64,000 nt of DNA from Gemmobacter fulvus (lineage in GTDB: Bacteria > Pseudomonadota > Alphaproteobacteria > Rhodobacterales > Rhodobacteraceae). Location: positions 62,001 to 126,000 of the forward strand of contig NZ_CP076364.1 in assembly GCF_018798885.1 (NCBI RefSeq), written 5' to 3'. Every line of letters begins with the position of its first letter. The first letter of the stretch is position 1. Position numbers and translations under genes: made by a program. A model generated the notes under the pieces. That model saw nothing but the letters and a program-made list of their open reading frames with translations, was not told the DNA's origin and did no database searches. Shown piece after piece: positions 16,744 to 24,805 of this stretch.

Positions 16744-17922
16744 ATGGAACAAAAAGCAGTCACGACCATCGAGGTCGAGGCACAGTTGGGTTGTGCGCCT
16801 TCAATCTTCGATTCTTTCGCCGGTATTGGCACGATCGAACACCAGCCACACTTCGTACCTGTAACGCGGCGCGCGCTTATGGCGGCGGTCAACACCGCAA
16901 GTCGCGCACTGAGCCTGCGGCCGTCTTCAGTCGTTGTGCTTGACGCACTCTTGAGCTGCCTTCCCTGCAACGATCCGAAAACCGGGAATGACAGCACAAT
17001 CACGCCACTCACCCTGCTGACCGTGTTCGCTTGCAACGACACTTTATGTTTTCGCGCGAAAGGCATAACGGACAGGCAACTTCGGCGGCACCTTGAGAAA
17101 CTTGAAGCTGCGAAGCTGATCCAACGGCGTGACAGCTCCAACGGCAAACGATTCCCAATTATGCGCAACGGTAAAGTCATCGGCGCGTTTGGCATCGACT
17201 TGTCGCCCCTGCTCGTACGGTCTGGTGAAATCCTTGCACTGTCTCAGAAACATCGTCAGGAAGCCGACGAACTTCGAGGCATGAAAGCCTACATCCAAAA
17301 ACTGCGCGGTGAATGCCTCTCCCTTTGCCTGCAAGGCGAGGCCTTAGAGTTCGTCGAAGCTGCCCGCAACTTTATGCGTCGAACCGGAGTAACTGTACTT
17401 CAGGCAAGCAGCGTCATCAGCAGACTTAAATGCATCCTGCAGAGTAAGGTCGTCGCTCCAAGCGTACCGCATTTTGAAGAGTTGGCCACGGCCAACGATC
17501 CGGAACACGAACAACGCCAAGAGCAAGCACCGTCTTCTAACTCGAACAAAACGACCGCCTCAGACGGACAAAATGTCCGGCACAAAGAGACTCAAAAATC
17601 ATATACAAAAAAAGCCTTACCGCGCTCGATGACAGAGCTGTGGGCTTGCTTGACCGAAATCCCGGCCTTTTATCCAGACCACCCCACCACAGAACACGGC
17701 CTCCTACAGCTGCTATTTGAGTTTGGTAAGATGTTGAGAGTAGACAGCGCTCTGCTGGGTAGGGCGGTATCTTTGCTTGGCCTGGCAGAGACGATTCAGG
17801 TGGCAGATCAGATGGCCTGCAAGATCGACCAAGTCAAAAGCCCTGATAGCTACCTTTTGAGGATCCTAGCCGGTTGCACCAAGACAAAAGTTGGCCATGG
17901 CCAACTTTGCGTTGGTACATAG
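16744..17922 (+). CDS. repC: Plasmid replication initiator RepC
   Basis: 392 aa. The N-terminal winged-helix region (TVFACNDTLCFRAKGITDRQLRRHLEKLEAA…) matches the RepC DNA-binding domain. A central coiled-coil-like stretch and a C-terminal domain (PRSMTELWACLTEIPAFYPDHP) complete the family pattern. RepC opens the origin, which in this family lies within its own coding region. Two candidate parS palindromes are embedded in the 3' half. Expression should be limited by the antisense RNA upstream. Confidence 0.93.
   Translation: MEQKAVTTIEVEAQLGCAPSIFDSFAGIGTIEHQPHFVPVTRRALMAAVNTASRALSLRPSSVVVLDALLSCLPCNDPKTGNDSTITPLTLLTVFACNDTLCFRAKGITDRQLRRHLEKLEAAKLIQRRDSSNGKRFPIMRNGKVIGAFGIDLSPLLVRSGEILALSQKHRQEADELRGMKAYIQKLRGECLSLCLQGEALEFVEAARNFMRRTGVTVLQASSVISRLKCILQSKVVAPSVPHFEELATANDPEHEQRQEQAPSSNSNKTTASDGQNVRHKETQKSYTKKALPRSMTELWACLTEIPAFYPDHPTTEHGLLQLLFEFGKMLRVDSALLGRAVSLLGLAETIQVADQMACKIDQVKSPDSYLLRILAGCTKTKVGHGQLCVGT
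17481..17496. promoter_or_regulatory. Candidate parS site 2, inside repC
   Basis: GTTGGCCACGGCCAAC is a dyad with 7-bp arms and a central CG-type variation. It shares GTTGGCCA with sites 1 and 3. Confidence 0.5.
17890..17905. promoter_or_regulatory. Candidate parS site 3, end of repC
   Basis: GTTGGCCATGGCCAAC is a perfect 16-bp palindrome that extends to 22 bp (17887-17908, AAA…TTT outside). It lies within the last codons of repC and is the best of the three parS candidates. Confidence 0.7.
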
Positions 17923-17989
17923 ATTACCAACCTAAAACGCGCCGCCCTGTCGGTCTGGCGCGCTGTCGTTGCCACCTATGTCCAGTAGG

Positions 17990-18072
17990 GAAGTGAGAGA
18001 ATGGTTGGTTTGAGGGTGATGGGAAGTGAGATCGGGAGAGTGGCTCCCGGCGCCCGTCGTGGAGAAGACCTG
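17990..18072 (+). promoter_or_regulatory. Leader shared with the DUF932 gene
   Basis: The 5' region contains GGTTTGAGGGT and, after a gap, CGGGAGAGTGGCTCCCGGCG, with GGGAG/CTCCC able to pair as a hairpin just before the ribosome site. Nearly the same sequence lies at 31031-31095 before the DUF932 gene. This suggests a common promoter/leader and shared control. Confidence 0.55.
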
Positions 18073-20265
18073 ATGGCCCAAGCTGCCCAGAAGATCACCC
18101 TGTCGTCCTCACGGGACATCCCCTTTGACAAGCTGGTGCTGAGCCAGTCCAACGTCCGGCGCATCAAAGCCGGTGTGTCGGTTGAAGAGTTGGCCGAGGA
18201 CATCGCCCGCCGCGGTTTGTTGCAAGGCCTGAGCGTGCGGCCAGTGCTGGATGCAGATGGCGTTGAGACCGGCAAGTTCGAGATCCCGGCTGGCGGTCGG
18301 CGGTTCCAGGCGCTGTCGCTGCTGGTGAAGCAGAAACGATTGGCGAAGACGGCGCCTGTGCCTTGTGTGTTGCGTGATGTGACATCAGATATTCTGGCCG
18401 AGGACGACTCGTTGGCTGAGAACATGCAGCGCGTTGCCTTGCACCCGCTCGATCAGTTCCGCGCTTTTGTTGCTTTGAAAGAGAAGGGTCAGGGTGAGGA
18501 GGCTATCGCGGCGGCCTTCTTCGTGACGCCGCAGATCGTGAAGCAGCGGCTGAAGCTCGCATCCGTGGCCCCTGCCCTACTCGAGGTCTATGCCGAGGAT
18601 GGCATGACGCTGGAACAGCTGATGGCCTTCACGGTGAACCCGGATCACGCGCGTCAGGTGCAGGTCTGGGACGCTGTGAAGGCTTCGTGGAACAAGGAGC
18701 CTTATTCGATCCGTCGCATGTTGACGGAAACCTCTGTGCGGGCTTCGGATCGGCGCGCGGTCTTTGTCGGTATTGATGCCTATGAGGCAGCGGGTGGAGT
18801 CGTCCTGCGCGACCTCTTCCAAGGTGATGATGGCGGCTGGCTGGAGGACCCTGCCCTGCTCGACCGTTTGGTCGCGGACAAGCTGCAAGCAGAGGCGCAG
18901 GCAATTGCTGCTGAGGGTTGGAAATGGATAGAGGTGTCAACCGATCTGCCCTACGGCTATAGCCACGGTCTGCGGCGTCTGGTTGGTGAACCGACGTCGC
19001 TCAGCGCGGATGAAGCTGCAGAGCACGCTAAGTCGCTCACTGAGTATCGCGCACTTGAAGAAGAACACTCTGGTCAGGACGAATACCCCGAGGAGATCGA
19101 CACCCGGCTTGGCGAGTTGGAAGCTGCCATGGAAGCCTTTGAGCAGCGTCCGCTGATCTTTGATGCAGCAGAAGTTGGTCGCGCCGGCGTATTCATGACG
19201 CTGGATCGGGATGGCAACTTTGCTGTCTATCGCGGCTATGTCCGGCCGGAGGACGAGCTTCGCGAAGAGACCGTGGCCAACTTCGGCGATGAGCTGGGTG
19301 GGGCAGGGCAGGGGGTTGATGTCGGTGTCTCCGGCTATCAGCTTCCCTGTGGTCCGTCTGCGGCCACCGTCATCACTTCTAGGGGGCAGCCGTTCAGTGC
19401 CGGTCTTCCAGACGATGAGGATGATGGCGCGTTGAAGCCTTTGCCTGAGCGTCTGGTCATGGAGTTGACCGCCCATCGCACCCTTGCGTTGCGGGAGGCG
19501 ATTGGGCGTTCGCCCGAGGTCGCCCTGACGCTGCTGCTGATGAAGCTGGTCAATGACACTTTCCGCAGTTCCGGGGCTTCGGGCAGTTGCCTCGAGGCTT
19601 CTGTGCGCACGGTCCACATGTCGGTTCAGGCGTCTGATCTGAAGGACAGTCCGGTGGCCAAGGCAGTGGACGATCGTCATTCTGCCTGGGAGGCCGATCT
19701 GCCGCTTGGCGACGATGCCGTGCTCTGGGATTATCTCTCGGCCCTCGATCAGGCCAGCCGTCTGGCTCTGCTGGCGCATTGCCTGAGCTTCGGGATCAAC
19801 GCGGTGCATGAGAAGGTGAACCCTTACGGTGCGGGCATCTCGGCCAGCGGGTTGACCCGCCGCATGACGCAGTCTGAGATCGTAGCCCAAGCAATCGATC
19901 TCGACATGGTCGCGGCAGGCTGGGAGCCGACCGCGGACAACTATCTGAACCGGGTTCCCAAGGCGCGTATCCTTGAGGCCGTACGTGAGGCGAAGGGAGA
20001 GGGCACCGCGCAGTTGCTAGACCATCTGAAGAAGGGTGAGATGGCAACGGAAGCCGAGCGCTTGCTCAAGGGCAGCGGTTGGTTGCCGGAGGTTCTGCGG
20101 CGCGCTGATCTTGCCGCTCTGGACGGGGATGCCGCGGCAGAAGGGCAGGGGGATTTGAGCGAAGAAGCCTTGGGCGCTGCTGACATTGACGCTGAAATCG
20201 ACTTGCCAGCCTTCCTGACGGTCGATTTGCCCGTGGCAAGCACCGCGATGATGGCTGCGGAGTGA
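18073..20265 (+). CDS. Large ParB/RepB/Spo0J-like nuclease-fold protein
   Basis: About 730 aa, starting MAQAAQKITLSSS with GGAG 8-9 bases upstream; in-frame ATGs at 18001 and 18019 would make it up to 754 aa. The N-terminal ParB/Srx domain is clear (LSQSNVRRIKAGVSVEELAEDI, IPAGGRRFQAL, AENMQRVALHPLDQFRAF), followed by an HTH-type region (AAAFFVTPQIVKQRLKLASV). The long C-terminal part is unassigned. It is more than twice the size of RepB and lies outside the repABC operon. Proteins like this are common on alphaproteobacterial plasmids; role in partition, DNA binding or CTP hydrolysis is unproven. A strong terminator follows. Confidence 0.8.
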   Translation: MAQAAQKITLSSSRDIPFDKLVLSQSNVRRIKAGVSVEELAEDIARRGLLQGLSVRPVLDADGVETGKFEIPAGGRRFQALSLLVKQKRLAKTAPVPCVLRDVTSDILAEDDSLAENMQRVALHPLDQFRAFVALKEKGQGEEAIAAAFFVTPQIVKQRLKLASVAPALLEVYAEDGMTLEQLMAFTVNPDHARQVQVWDAVKASWNKEPYSIRRMLTETSVRASDRRAVFVGIDAYEAAGGVVLRDLFQGDDGGWLEDPALLDRLVADKLQAEAQAIAAEGWKWIEVSTDLPYGYSHGLRRLVGEPTSLSADEAAEHAKSLTEYRALEEEHSGQDEYPEEIDTRLGELEAAMEAFEQRPLIFDAAEVGRAGVFMTLDRDGNFAVYRGYVRPEDELREETVANFGDELGGAGQGVDVGVSGYQLPCGPSAATVITSRGQPFSAGLPDDEDDGALKPLPERLVMELTAHRTLALREAIGRSPEVALTLLLMKLVNDTFRSSGASGSCLEASVRTVHMSVQASDLKDSPVAKAVDDRHSAWEADLPLGDDAVLWDYLSALDQASRLALLAHCLSFGINAVHEKVNPYGAGISASGLTRRMTQSEIVAQAIDLDMVAAGWEPTADNYLNRVPKARILEAVREAKGEGTAQLLDHLKKGEMATEAERLLKGSGWLPEVLRRADLAALDGDAAAEGQGDLSEEALGAADIDAEIDLPAFLTVDLPVASTAMMAAE

Positions 20266-20278
20266 TCTGAGCCCCCGA

Positions 20279-20301
20279 GGGCGGGGAAACCCGCCCTTTT
20301 T
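20279..20301 (+). terminator. Intrinsic terminator after the large ParB-like gene
   Basis: GGGCGGG, loop GAAA, CCCGCCC and then five T residues: a textbook rho-independent terminator 14 bp after the stop codon. Confidence 0.9.
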
Positions 20302-20364
20302 CAACACAAAAGACAACAATATCAATATGATGGGTGCGAATGCTCGCATTCAAGATGAGGAATC

Positions 20365-20838
20365 ATGTCCGCAAACACAATCATCGACCAAGCGCCTTTG
20401 GGCGCGCTCATTCGTTACACCGACGGCAGTCCAAAGCCGCCTGCGCGCTTCACCAAAAAGTTGGCAGCCTGGGAACGGTCCAACGGTGTTGGCCGCCTGG
20501 TGAAGAAAGAGCCGCCGCGACCCTTTCCGACATGGACGGCTCCAGCGTCCTTTACGCTGCATGAGGGGAACTTCTCCTCGGACGGGGTCATCCTCGTTAC
20601 CATCATGCGCAGCCATTCGGCGGATAGCCGGTTGGTCTTCGAAGTCATCGAGGAGCCAAAGGTGGGGCAGGTCCGCGTGCTTCTGGACTTCGGTGGCAAC
20701 ACTGAGCTGCTGCATCTGGCGGTATCGGTCAATGCGGCGGAGCTTTGGATAGCCAAGGAGGGCTATCGCAACGCGCGGTTCGAGATGGTCGGAGCTGAGG
20801 ACGACGATGGGGCAGGGGAGGCGGCTATCGCCGCCTGA
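20365..20838 (+). CDS. Conserved plasmid protein of unknown function
   Basis: 157 aa, soluble, no signal or membrane segment. It opens [26 protein letters not shown] and has a Pro/Arg-rich stretch ([11 protein letters not shown]) followed by a beta-rich middle. I do not recognise a domain. It follows the large ParB-like gene after a terminator, so it has its own promoter. Codon use is like that of the neighbours. Confidence 0.65.
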   Translation: MSANTIIDQAPLGALIRYTDGSPKPPARFTKKLAAWERSNGVGRLVKKEPPRPFPTWTAPASFTLHEGNFSSDGVILVTIMRSHSADSRLVFEVIEEPKVGQVRVLLDFGGNTELLHLAVSVNAAELWIAKEGYRNARFEMVGAEDDDGAGEAAIAA

Positions 20839-20908
20839 GGGGATTAATTTCTGGCTCGGCCACTGCCGTCTTGCGGTTTGGTCGAGCCTCTCTCGACAGA
20901 TAGGCGCC

Positions 20909-20927
20909 ATTGGCATATATTGCCAAT
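20909..20927. promoter_or_regulatory. Probable ParD operator
   Basis: ATTGGCA-TATAT-TGCCAAT, 7-bp perfect arms around an AT spacer, 17 bp upstream of the antitoxin ATG and overlapping the likely -10. Autorepression by the ParD/ParE complex through such a dyad is the family norm. Confidence 0.7.
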
Positions 20928-20944
20928 CAAATGGAGATCACGGC

Positions 20945-21205
20945 ATGGCCACCCGCAACGTTGTTCTGACCGAACCCCAGTCAAAGCTTATCGACGATCT
21001 GGTTGCCTCGGGCCGCTACCAGAACGCCTCCGAGGCGCTGCGGGCCGGTTTGCGCTTGCTGGAGCGCGAAGAGGCCGAGTTCCGTGACCTGCGCTCACGG
21101 CTGACACGTGGCGTGCTTGAAGTCCGGGAGGGGGCTTTCGCGCGTGGATCGGGTGAAGAAGCAATCCGGCGGGTCTTTGCAGCGGCGCAAAAGTCCGCAT
21201 CCTGA
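20945..21205 (+). CDS. parD: Type II antitoxin, ParD family
   Basis: 86 aa. The N-terminal ribbon-helix-helix reads [20 protein letters not shown] and [17 protein letters not shown], and the C-terminal helix should wrap the toxin. It neutralises ParE and represses the operon through the dyad at 20909-20927. The stop overlaps the toxin start (TGATG), giving tight coupling. Confidence 0.9.
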   Translation: MATRNVVLTEPQSKLIDDLVASGRYQNASEALRAGLRLLEREEAEFRDLRSRLTRGVLEVREGAFARGSGEEAIRRVFAAAQKSAS

Positions 21206-21543
21206 TGCCAAAACCATGGGTGTTGACGCGGCAAGCAGAGGCCGCACTGAAAGATATCGCGGTCTGGACTGTTGAAACTTTTGGCAGGCGGCAGGCGGAC
21301 GCTTACGCTGAAGACCTCATCGAAAAGTGCCAGGCACTGGCGGACGGTGCTGCACCTTCCAAAGACTGCCGTCGACTGGTTGATCCTGCGCTGCCCGAAA
21401 ACCTACGTTATGCCCGCTCCGGACAGCACTATGTGGTCTTTATTGCCGCGCCAGACCGGATGATCGTCGTTGACTTCCTGCATGTCAGGATGGACCTGCC
21501 CGCTCGGCTTGCCGCCTTGGGCGAAGGCGACAGCGGCGAATAG
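21205..21543 (+). CDS. parE: Type II toxin, ParE/RelE superfamily
   Basis: 112 aa, of ParE type: LTRQAEAALKDIAVWTVETFG at the start, RRLVDPALPENLRYARSGQHYVVF in the middle and a final strand with FLHVRMDLPARL. ParE poisons DNA gyrase. The pair should stabilise the plasmid by killing or stalling cells that lose it. Length and order (antitoxin first) are normal. Confidence 0.9.
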   Translation: MPKPWVLTRQAEAALKDIAVWTVETFGRRQADAYAEDLIEKCQALADGAAPSKDCRRLVDPALPENLRYARSGQHYVVFIAAPDRMIVVDFLHVRMDLPARLAALGEGDSGE

Positions 21544-21993
21544 CCAACTCTCAATTTCAAAACGCACGGTAGAGGGCACAGAAGGCGGACATCGCCGCCC
21601 GAGCCTTCTCAGAGACCAAGGGGGCCCGCCGCACGCGGGCCTCTCATCCAGCACCAACCTGTCCCGCGCATCTGCGCGGGGCACCAAAGGCTCCATCCCC
21701 AGTAAGGCCTCGGTCAACCAAAAGCATGTCTGCAAGGCTGGCGGGGTGAACATCGGCGGGACAATTCGGCTCCTTAGCGTCAAGGCACCATCCCCCGCTT
21801 GCCAGTCCCTTCCTTGGCCCAAAGCCGGTATTCGAGATCAAGCCACAAGGGCTCGGACTACGGGCAAGCCCGTGCCGCCGGCCGGATTCGGGGCAAGCCC
21901 GAACGCACCCGGTGATGTCAGCCCGTCTTTGGTCCTGCGGGTTCCTGTCAGCGCGGGGGATGGTCCCTCGCCTCCCAGCAGGAGCCAAAACAG
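21544..21993. other. Non-coding stretch
   Basis: 450 bp after parE with no credible gene on either strand. Longer open frames here lack a recognisable protein pattern. It contains G+C-rich dyads, notably GGCCCGC-N5-GCGGGCC at 21623-21641, which may end parDE transcription. Confidence 0.55.
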
Positions 21994-22158
21994 ATGTCCC
22001 GCAAAGATGCACACGCCTTCGCCGCCTCCCTCGCCGCCACGCTCATGGTTTCGATCGTCGTCTTCCAGGCAGGGGATGGAACCTTTGGTGCCGTCCCCGC
22101 CGATGAAATCGACGGCGACGAGGTTCAGGTGCTTGTTGAGATCGACCCGTGGGCGTAA
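21994..22158 (+). CDS. 54-aa small membrane-type protein
   Basis: A short gene with a good ribosome site (AGGAG, 21980-21984, 9 bases before the ATG). The product begins MSRKDAHAFAASLAATLMVS and continues IVVFQAG before an acidic tail (PADEIDGDEVQVLVEIDPWA). Residues about 8-26 form one hydrophobic helix, so it is probably anchored in the membrane or exported, with an acidic soluble tail. An intrinsic hairpin follows. Similar small plasmid proteins exist, but I know of no function. Confidence 0.6.
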   Translation: MSRKDAHAFAASLAATLMVSIVVFQAGDGTFGAVPADEIDGDEVQVLVEIDPWA

Positions 22159-22175
22159 TGCCCACGGTCTTCAAG

Positions 22176-22213
22176 AAGGCCCCGGCACGGCGCGAACGCG
22201 CCTCCGGGCCTTT
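22176..22213 (+). terminator. Terminator-like hairpin after the 54-aa gene
   Basis: AAGGCCC…GGGCCTTT arms enclose a G+C-rich loop, 17 bp after the stop. The T run is short (TTT), so termination may be partial. Confidence 0.6.
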
Positions 22214-22350
22214 CGCCTGTCTCTCCTCAAGAGCCTGACAGGCACAAGGCGCCGACGGCGTGTCGGCATCCGGAAATCCAAAGAAGGCGGTGGCAGGAAA
22301 CTGAAGCAGTTAGGGCAGGGGCGCTTTCTCATGTTAGGAGAATTACGATT

Positions 22351-22380
22351 TGTAAACATGACCGAGGCGACATGTTCACA
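22351..22380. promoter_or_regulatory. Orphan operator-like dyad
   Basis: TGTAAACATG-N10-CATGTTCACA, 9 of 10 matching arm positions, followed by a possible -10 (TATAAC, near 22394). It lies downstream of hns in the convergent gap, with no rightward gene near it. It may be the relic of a lost promoter or drive an antisense transcript into hns. Confidence 0.35.
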
Positions 22381-22432
22381 AAAGTGGATTTCTATAACAC
22401 GAACGTCCTACTGCTCGGTCACGCACAGGCGG

Positions 22433-22753
22433 TCAGGTGACTGCCAGGTCCTCGGGCGATTTGCCTGCGTCAAGGGCTGCAACAAACCACAGCGGTTTGC
22501 GCCCCCGGCCTGACCAGGTGAGGGCCGCGTTTTCTGGATGGCGGTATTTCGCGGCGGCAGGCGCACGGCTGGGTTTCACCTCGGTGCCGATCAGGTCGGC
22601 AAGAGAATAGCCCATCTCTTTGGCAATGATCTCGAGCTTGCTGCGGGCTTCGCTTTTCTGCCGGTCCTCAAATGTGGAAATGGCCTTGGTCAGATCCTTC
22701 TGCAGGCTTTTGAGCTCCTTGAGTGACATTGCCTCGATGTTGAATTCAGTCAT
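22433..22753 (-). CDS. H-NS family nucleoid protein (HvrA type)
   Basis: 106 aa. The N-terminal half is a coiled-coil oligomerisation region (MSLKELKSLQKDLTKAISTFE). The C-terminal half has the H-NS DNA-binding signature KYRHPENAALTWSGRGRKPLW, with the GRGRKP minor-groove hook. Plasmid-borne H-NS proteins silence foreign AT-rich genes and reduce the fitness cost of the plasmid in the host. The gene is monocistronic, transcribed leftward. Confidence 0.92.
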   Translation of the reverse strand: MTEFNIEAMSLKELKSLQKDLTKAISTFEDRQKSEARSKLEIIAKEMGYSLADLIGTEVKPSRAPAAAKYRHPENAALTWSGRGRKPLWFVAALDAGKSPEDLAVT

Positions 22754-23190
22754 GAGTGCCTCGTGTCCAAAATGATGCCCTTGGGATAGCCGTCACGGCG
22801 CGGGCTCGCAACTCCGATCGGGCTGGTTCGCGAATGGCAAGCAAAAGGGCTCTGAGGTGATCAGCCGCAATCGGGGTAAGGACTTCGGGCTTACCGTCTT
22901 ATCAGGGCGAGGAAAGACATGTTCTGCATGAGCCCCCGATCACTCTGTCCCCGGTGCCATCCCTTCGACTGACAATCCCCTAAGCCTGTTCGGCCTCTGG
23001 CACGCAACCCCGCGTCAGTCCGGGCCGTGTTGGCTAGCGTTTCTTTGGAAACGCGGCACCTGCCCGCTCCACCCGGCCCTCTGGAGGTTTCCGGTCGCCG
23101 TTCCGTCTCCCGTGCACGCCTCAGCCGACAGGCTTTTTCCGGGTCTTGTCGAAGGGACGGTCCCAGGGACAGGAAAAACAGGAGCTTACC
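22754..23190. promoter_or_regulatory. Divergent region between hns and ssb
   Basis: 437 bp without a credible gene. It must hold the hns and ssb promoters. Two perfect small hairpins are visible: GGTAAG/CTTACC (22877-22898) and GCGTTTC/GAAACGC (23037-23054). Their role is unknown. Confidence 0.5.
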
Positions 23191-23595
23191 ATGCAGAACA
23201 TCGTCATCCTCGCCGGCAACATCGGTCAAAAGCCCGAAGTGCGCTCGACCCAAAGCGGCACCAAGATCACCAACTTCACCCTCGCCACCTCGCGGCCGCG
23301 CCTCTCGGAAGGTCGCGTGATGCGCGACGAGAACGGCTACCGGGTCATGGACACCGAATGGCACCGCATCACCTGCTTCAACGGTCTCGGCAAGACCGTC
23401 GCAGAGCACTGCGAAAAAGGCATGAAGGTCCTCGTCCACGGCCGCATCCACTACACGAAGTGGACCGACGCAACCGGTACCGACCGCTACGGCTGCGAGA
23501 TCATCGCCGAGAAGGTCGACTTTCTGAGCCGTCCGAAGTCGGCTGAGAACGAAAACCCCGAGCTGGTCGACCGCGACGACGAAATCCCGTTCTGA
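23191..23595 (+). CDS. ssb: Single-stranded DNA-binding protein
   Basis: 134 aa. The start MQNIVILAGNIGQKPEVRST has AGGAG 8 bases upstream. The OB fold (ITNFTLATSRP…TEWHRITCF…GLGKTVAEHCEKGMKVLVHGRI) and the acidic C-terminal tip DDEIPF that recruits partner proteins are both present. It protects single-stranded plasmid DNA during replication, repair or conjugal entry. A plasmid copy besides the chromosomal one is usual. Confidence 0.95.
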   Translation: MQNIVILAGNIGQKPEVRSTQSGTKITNFTLATSRPRLSEGRVMRDENGYRVMDTEWHRITCFNGLGKTVAEHCEKGMKVLVHGRIHYTKWTDATGTDRYGCEIIAEKVDFLSRPKSAENENPELVDRDDEIPF

Positions 23596-23617
23596 GGAAC
23601 GAGGTCTCCCCCTTGGG

Positions 23618-23639
23618 CCCGGCGGGGCAACCCGCCGGG
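23618..23639 (+). terminator. Hairpin after ssb
   Basis: CCCGGCGGG-GCAA-CCCGCCGGG, a perfect 9-bp stem 22 bp after the ssb stop. No T run follows, so it may act as an RNA stabiliser or a weak terminator. Confidence 0.6.
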
Positions 23640-23682
23640 TTCGACTTTCCCGAGACGAATGCGGGAAAGACCATAGGGCGTT

Positions 23683-24225
23683 TCACCAGAAACGGTGGCA
23701 GTGACCCTCCGCCATCATGACGGCCGCAAGATCGCGGCCATTGGTCAGCCGACAGCTGCCAATCTTGCGGTCATAGCTGGACCGCCCATTCAGATGGCAG
23801 GTCAGGGTCTCTCCAGAAGTCAGACTGCGCATCCGTGCTGTGGCGCGCTGACCTTCCTGCGTATCCCTTTCAGCGCAATCGAGAGAACCGAAGCGGATGG
23901 GTACGCCTTCCACCTCGATCGTGTCGCCGTCCCGCACATGGCTGACCCGTCCTTCTATAGTTCGCAGGCTGGTCGCTCCGACGACGGGGCCGAGATATTC
24001 CGGAAAGCGCTCCGTTGCCTCAAACACCCCGAACCCGAGGAAGCCGGCAATGATTAAGCCCCGAAGGAACATTGACCCGAAGTCGGTTTCGCGCGAACGG
24101 CGATTACGAAATACCCGGCCGGATGCGCCGGACGCTTTGGCCAGGCGCTCGGCCTTCATCCGGTTCCAATCGTCGCGCGTTGGTCGCTGGGTCATGCCTG
24201 AAGGTCTTCTCGACGTTTTTGCCAC
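23683..24225 (-). CDS. Membrane-anchored thermonuclease (SNase-like) family protein
   Basis: 180 aa. The N-terminal part is basic and soluble, then one membrane helix (FLRGLIIAGFLGFGVFEA, about 53-70), then an SNase-like OB fold with HVRDGDTIEVEGVPIRFGSLDCAERDT and SSYDRKIGSC. The positions of the two catalytic arginines and the glutamate of staphylococcal nuclease can be matched (IRFG, CAERD, YDRK). The end is short (HCHRFW), so the last strand is reduced. It may act as a plasmid-encoded nuclease on the outer face of the membrane. The start could also be the internal ATG at 24195. Confidence 0.75.
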   Translation of the reverse strand: MAKTSRRPSGMTQRPTRDDWNRMKAERLAKASGASGRVFRNRRSRETDFGSMFLRGLIIAGFLGFGVFEATERFPEYLGPVVGATSLRTIEGRVSHVRDGDTIEVEGVPIRFGSLDCAERDTQEGQRATARMRSLTSGETLTCHLNGRSSYDRKIGSCRLTNGRDLAAVMMAEGHCHRFW

Positions 24226-24368
24226 TCACGGATTCTGGCCGATTCCAATCGTAGCCTGACTTTGATGCAAGAGCGAGGGGAGGGGTGTATGCGCAGCTGT
24301 CAGACCAGCAGCCATCCCGCGTCGTCAAACAACTGGCCCCATCGGGTTTACGTGGCTAGGCTGCCCGG

Positions 24369-24755
24369 ATGAACCCGGGAGACAAAGATCAGATCGCAGC
24401 AAGCCTGGCCAAAGTCATGGCCATGATGTGCGTGCGCAATACCGGACTGGAGGCTCTCCATGCCGGCACCGTTCCAGCCACCCGGACTGGCGATTATTCG
24501 GACGTCTTCGTGCTTGATGCCGATGGGCGCAGAATTCCCTAATCCGAGGTTTCTCATCTTGATGACGACCAGATGCGGGATCTGATGCGCGAGATCGTCA
24601 ACCGACTCTATACCTTCCATGTCAACTGCGACGATCCGGAGTTCCTGCATCGGGCGGATCGGTGGATGACTGTGGCAGGGAAATGGGACGAACCCGAGCT
24701 TGACCGGAAGTTTCTCGGTGGGATCAGCTATGGTTCGGACAATCCGGGAAAATGA
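24369..24755 (+). pseudogene. Small conserved gene broken by one stop codon
   Basis: One frame runs MNPGDKDQIAASLAKVMAMM through VLDADGRRIP, then TAA at 24540-24542, then SEVSHLDDDQMRDLMREIVNRLYTFHVN to the end (128 codons in all). The two parts clearly belong together: same frame, same codon bias, and a helical C-terminus with an acidic patch. I do not know the function. A single nonsense change explains the break; alternatively the two parts could be separate peptides. Confidence 0.65.
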
Positions 24756-24805
24756 TCCTGAGGCCCTTGCGCGGCCTTGGTGCTCCGCCTCTCTTTTGTC
24801 GCTGA

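Noticed and set aside
14341-17922. Second replicon elsewhere in the window
   Set aside because: The large ParB-like gene has no repA- or repC-like partner, so only one replicon is supported.
21470-22513. 347-codon plus-strand frame after parE
   Set aside because: It overlaps parE in another frame, reads through hairpins and into hns antisense, is Ser/Pro/Arg-rich and has no ribosome site. The 54-aa gene in another frame is better supported.
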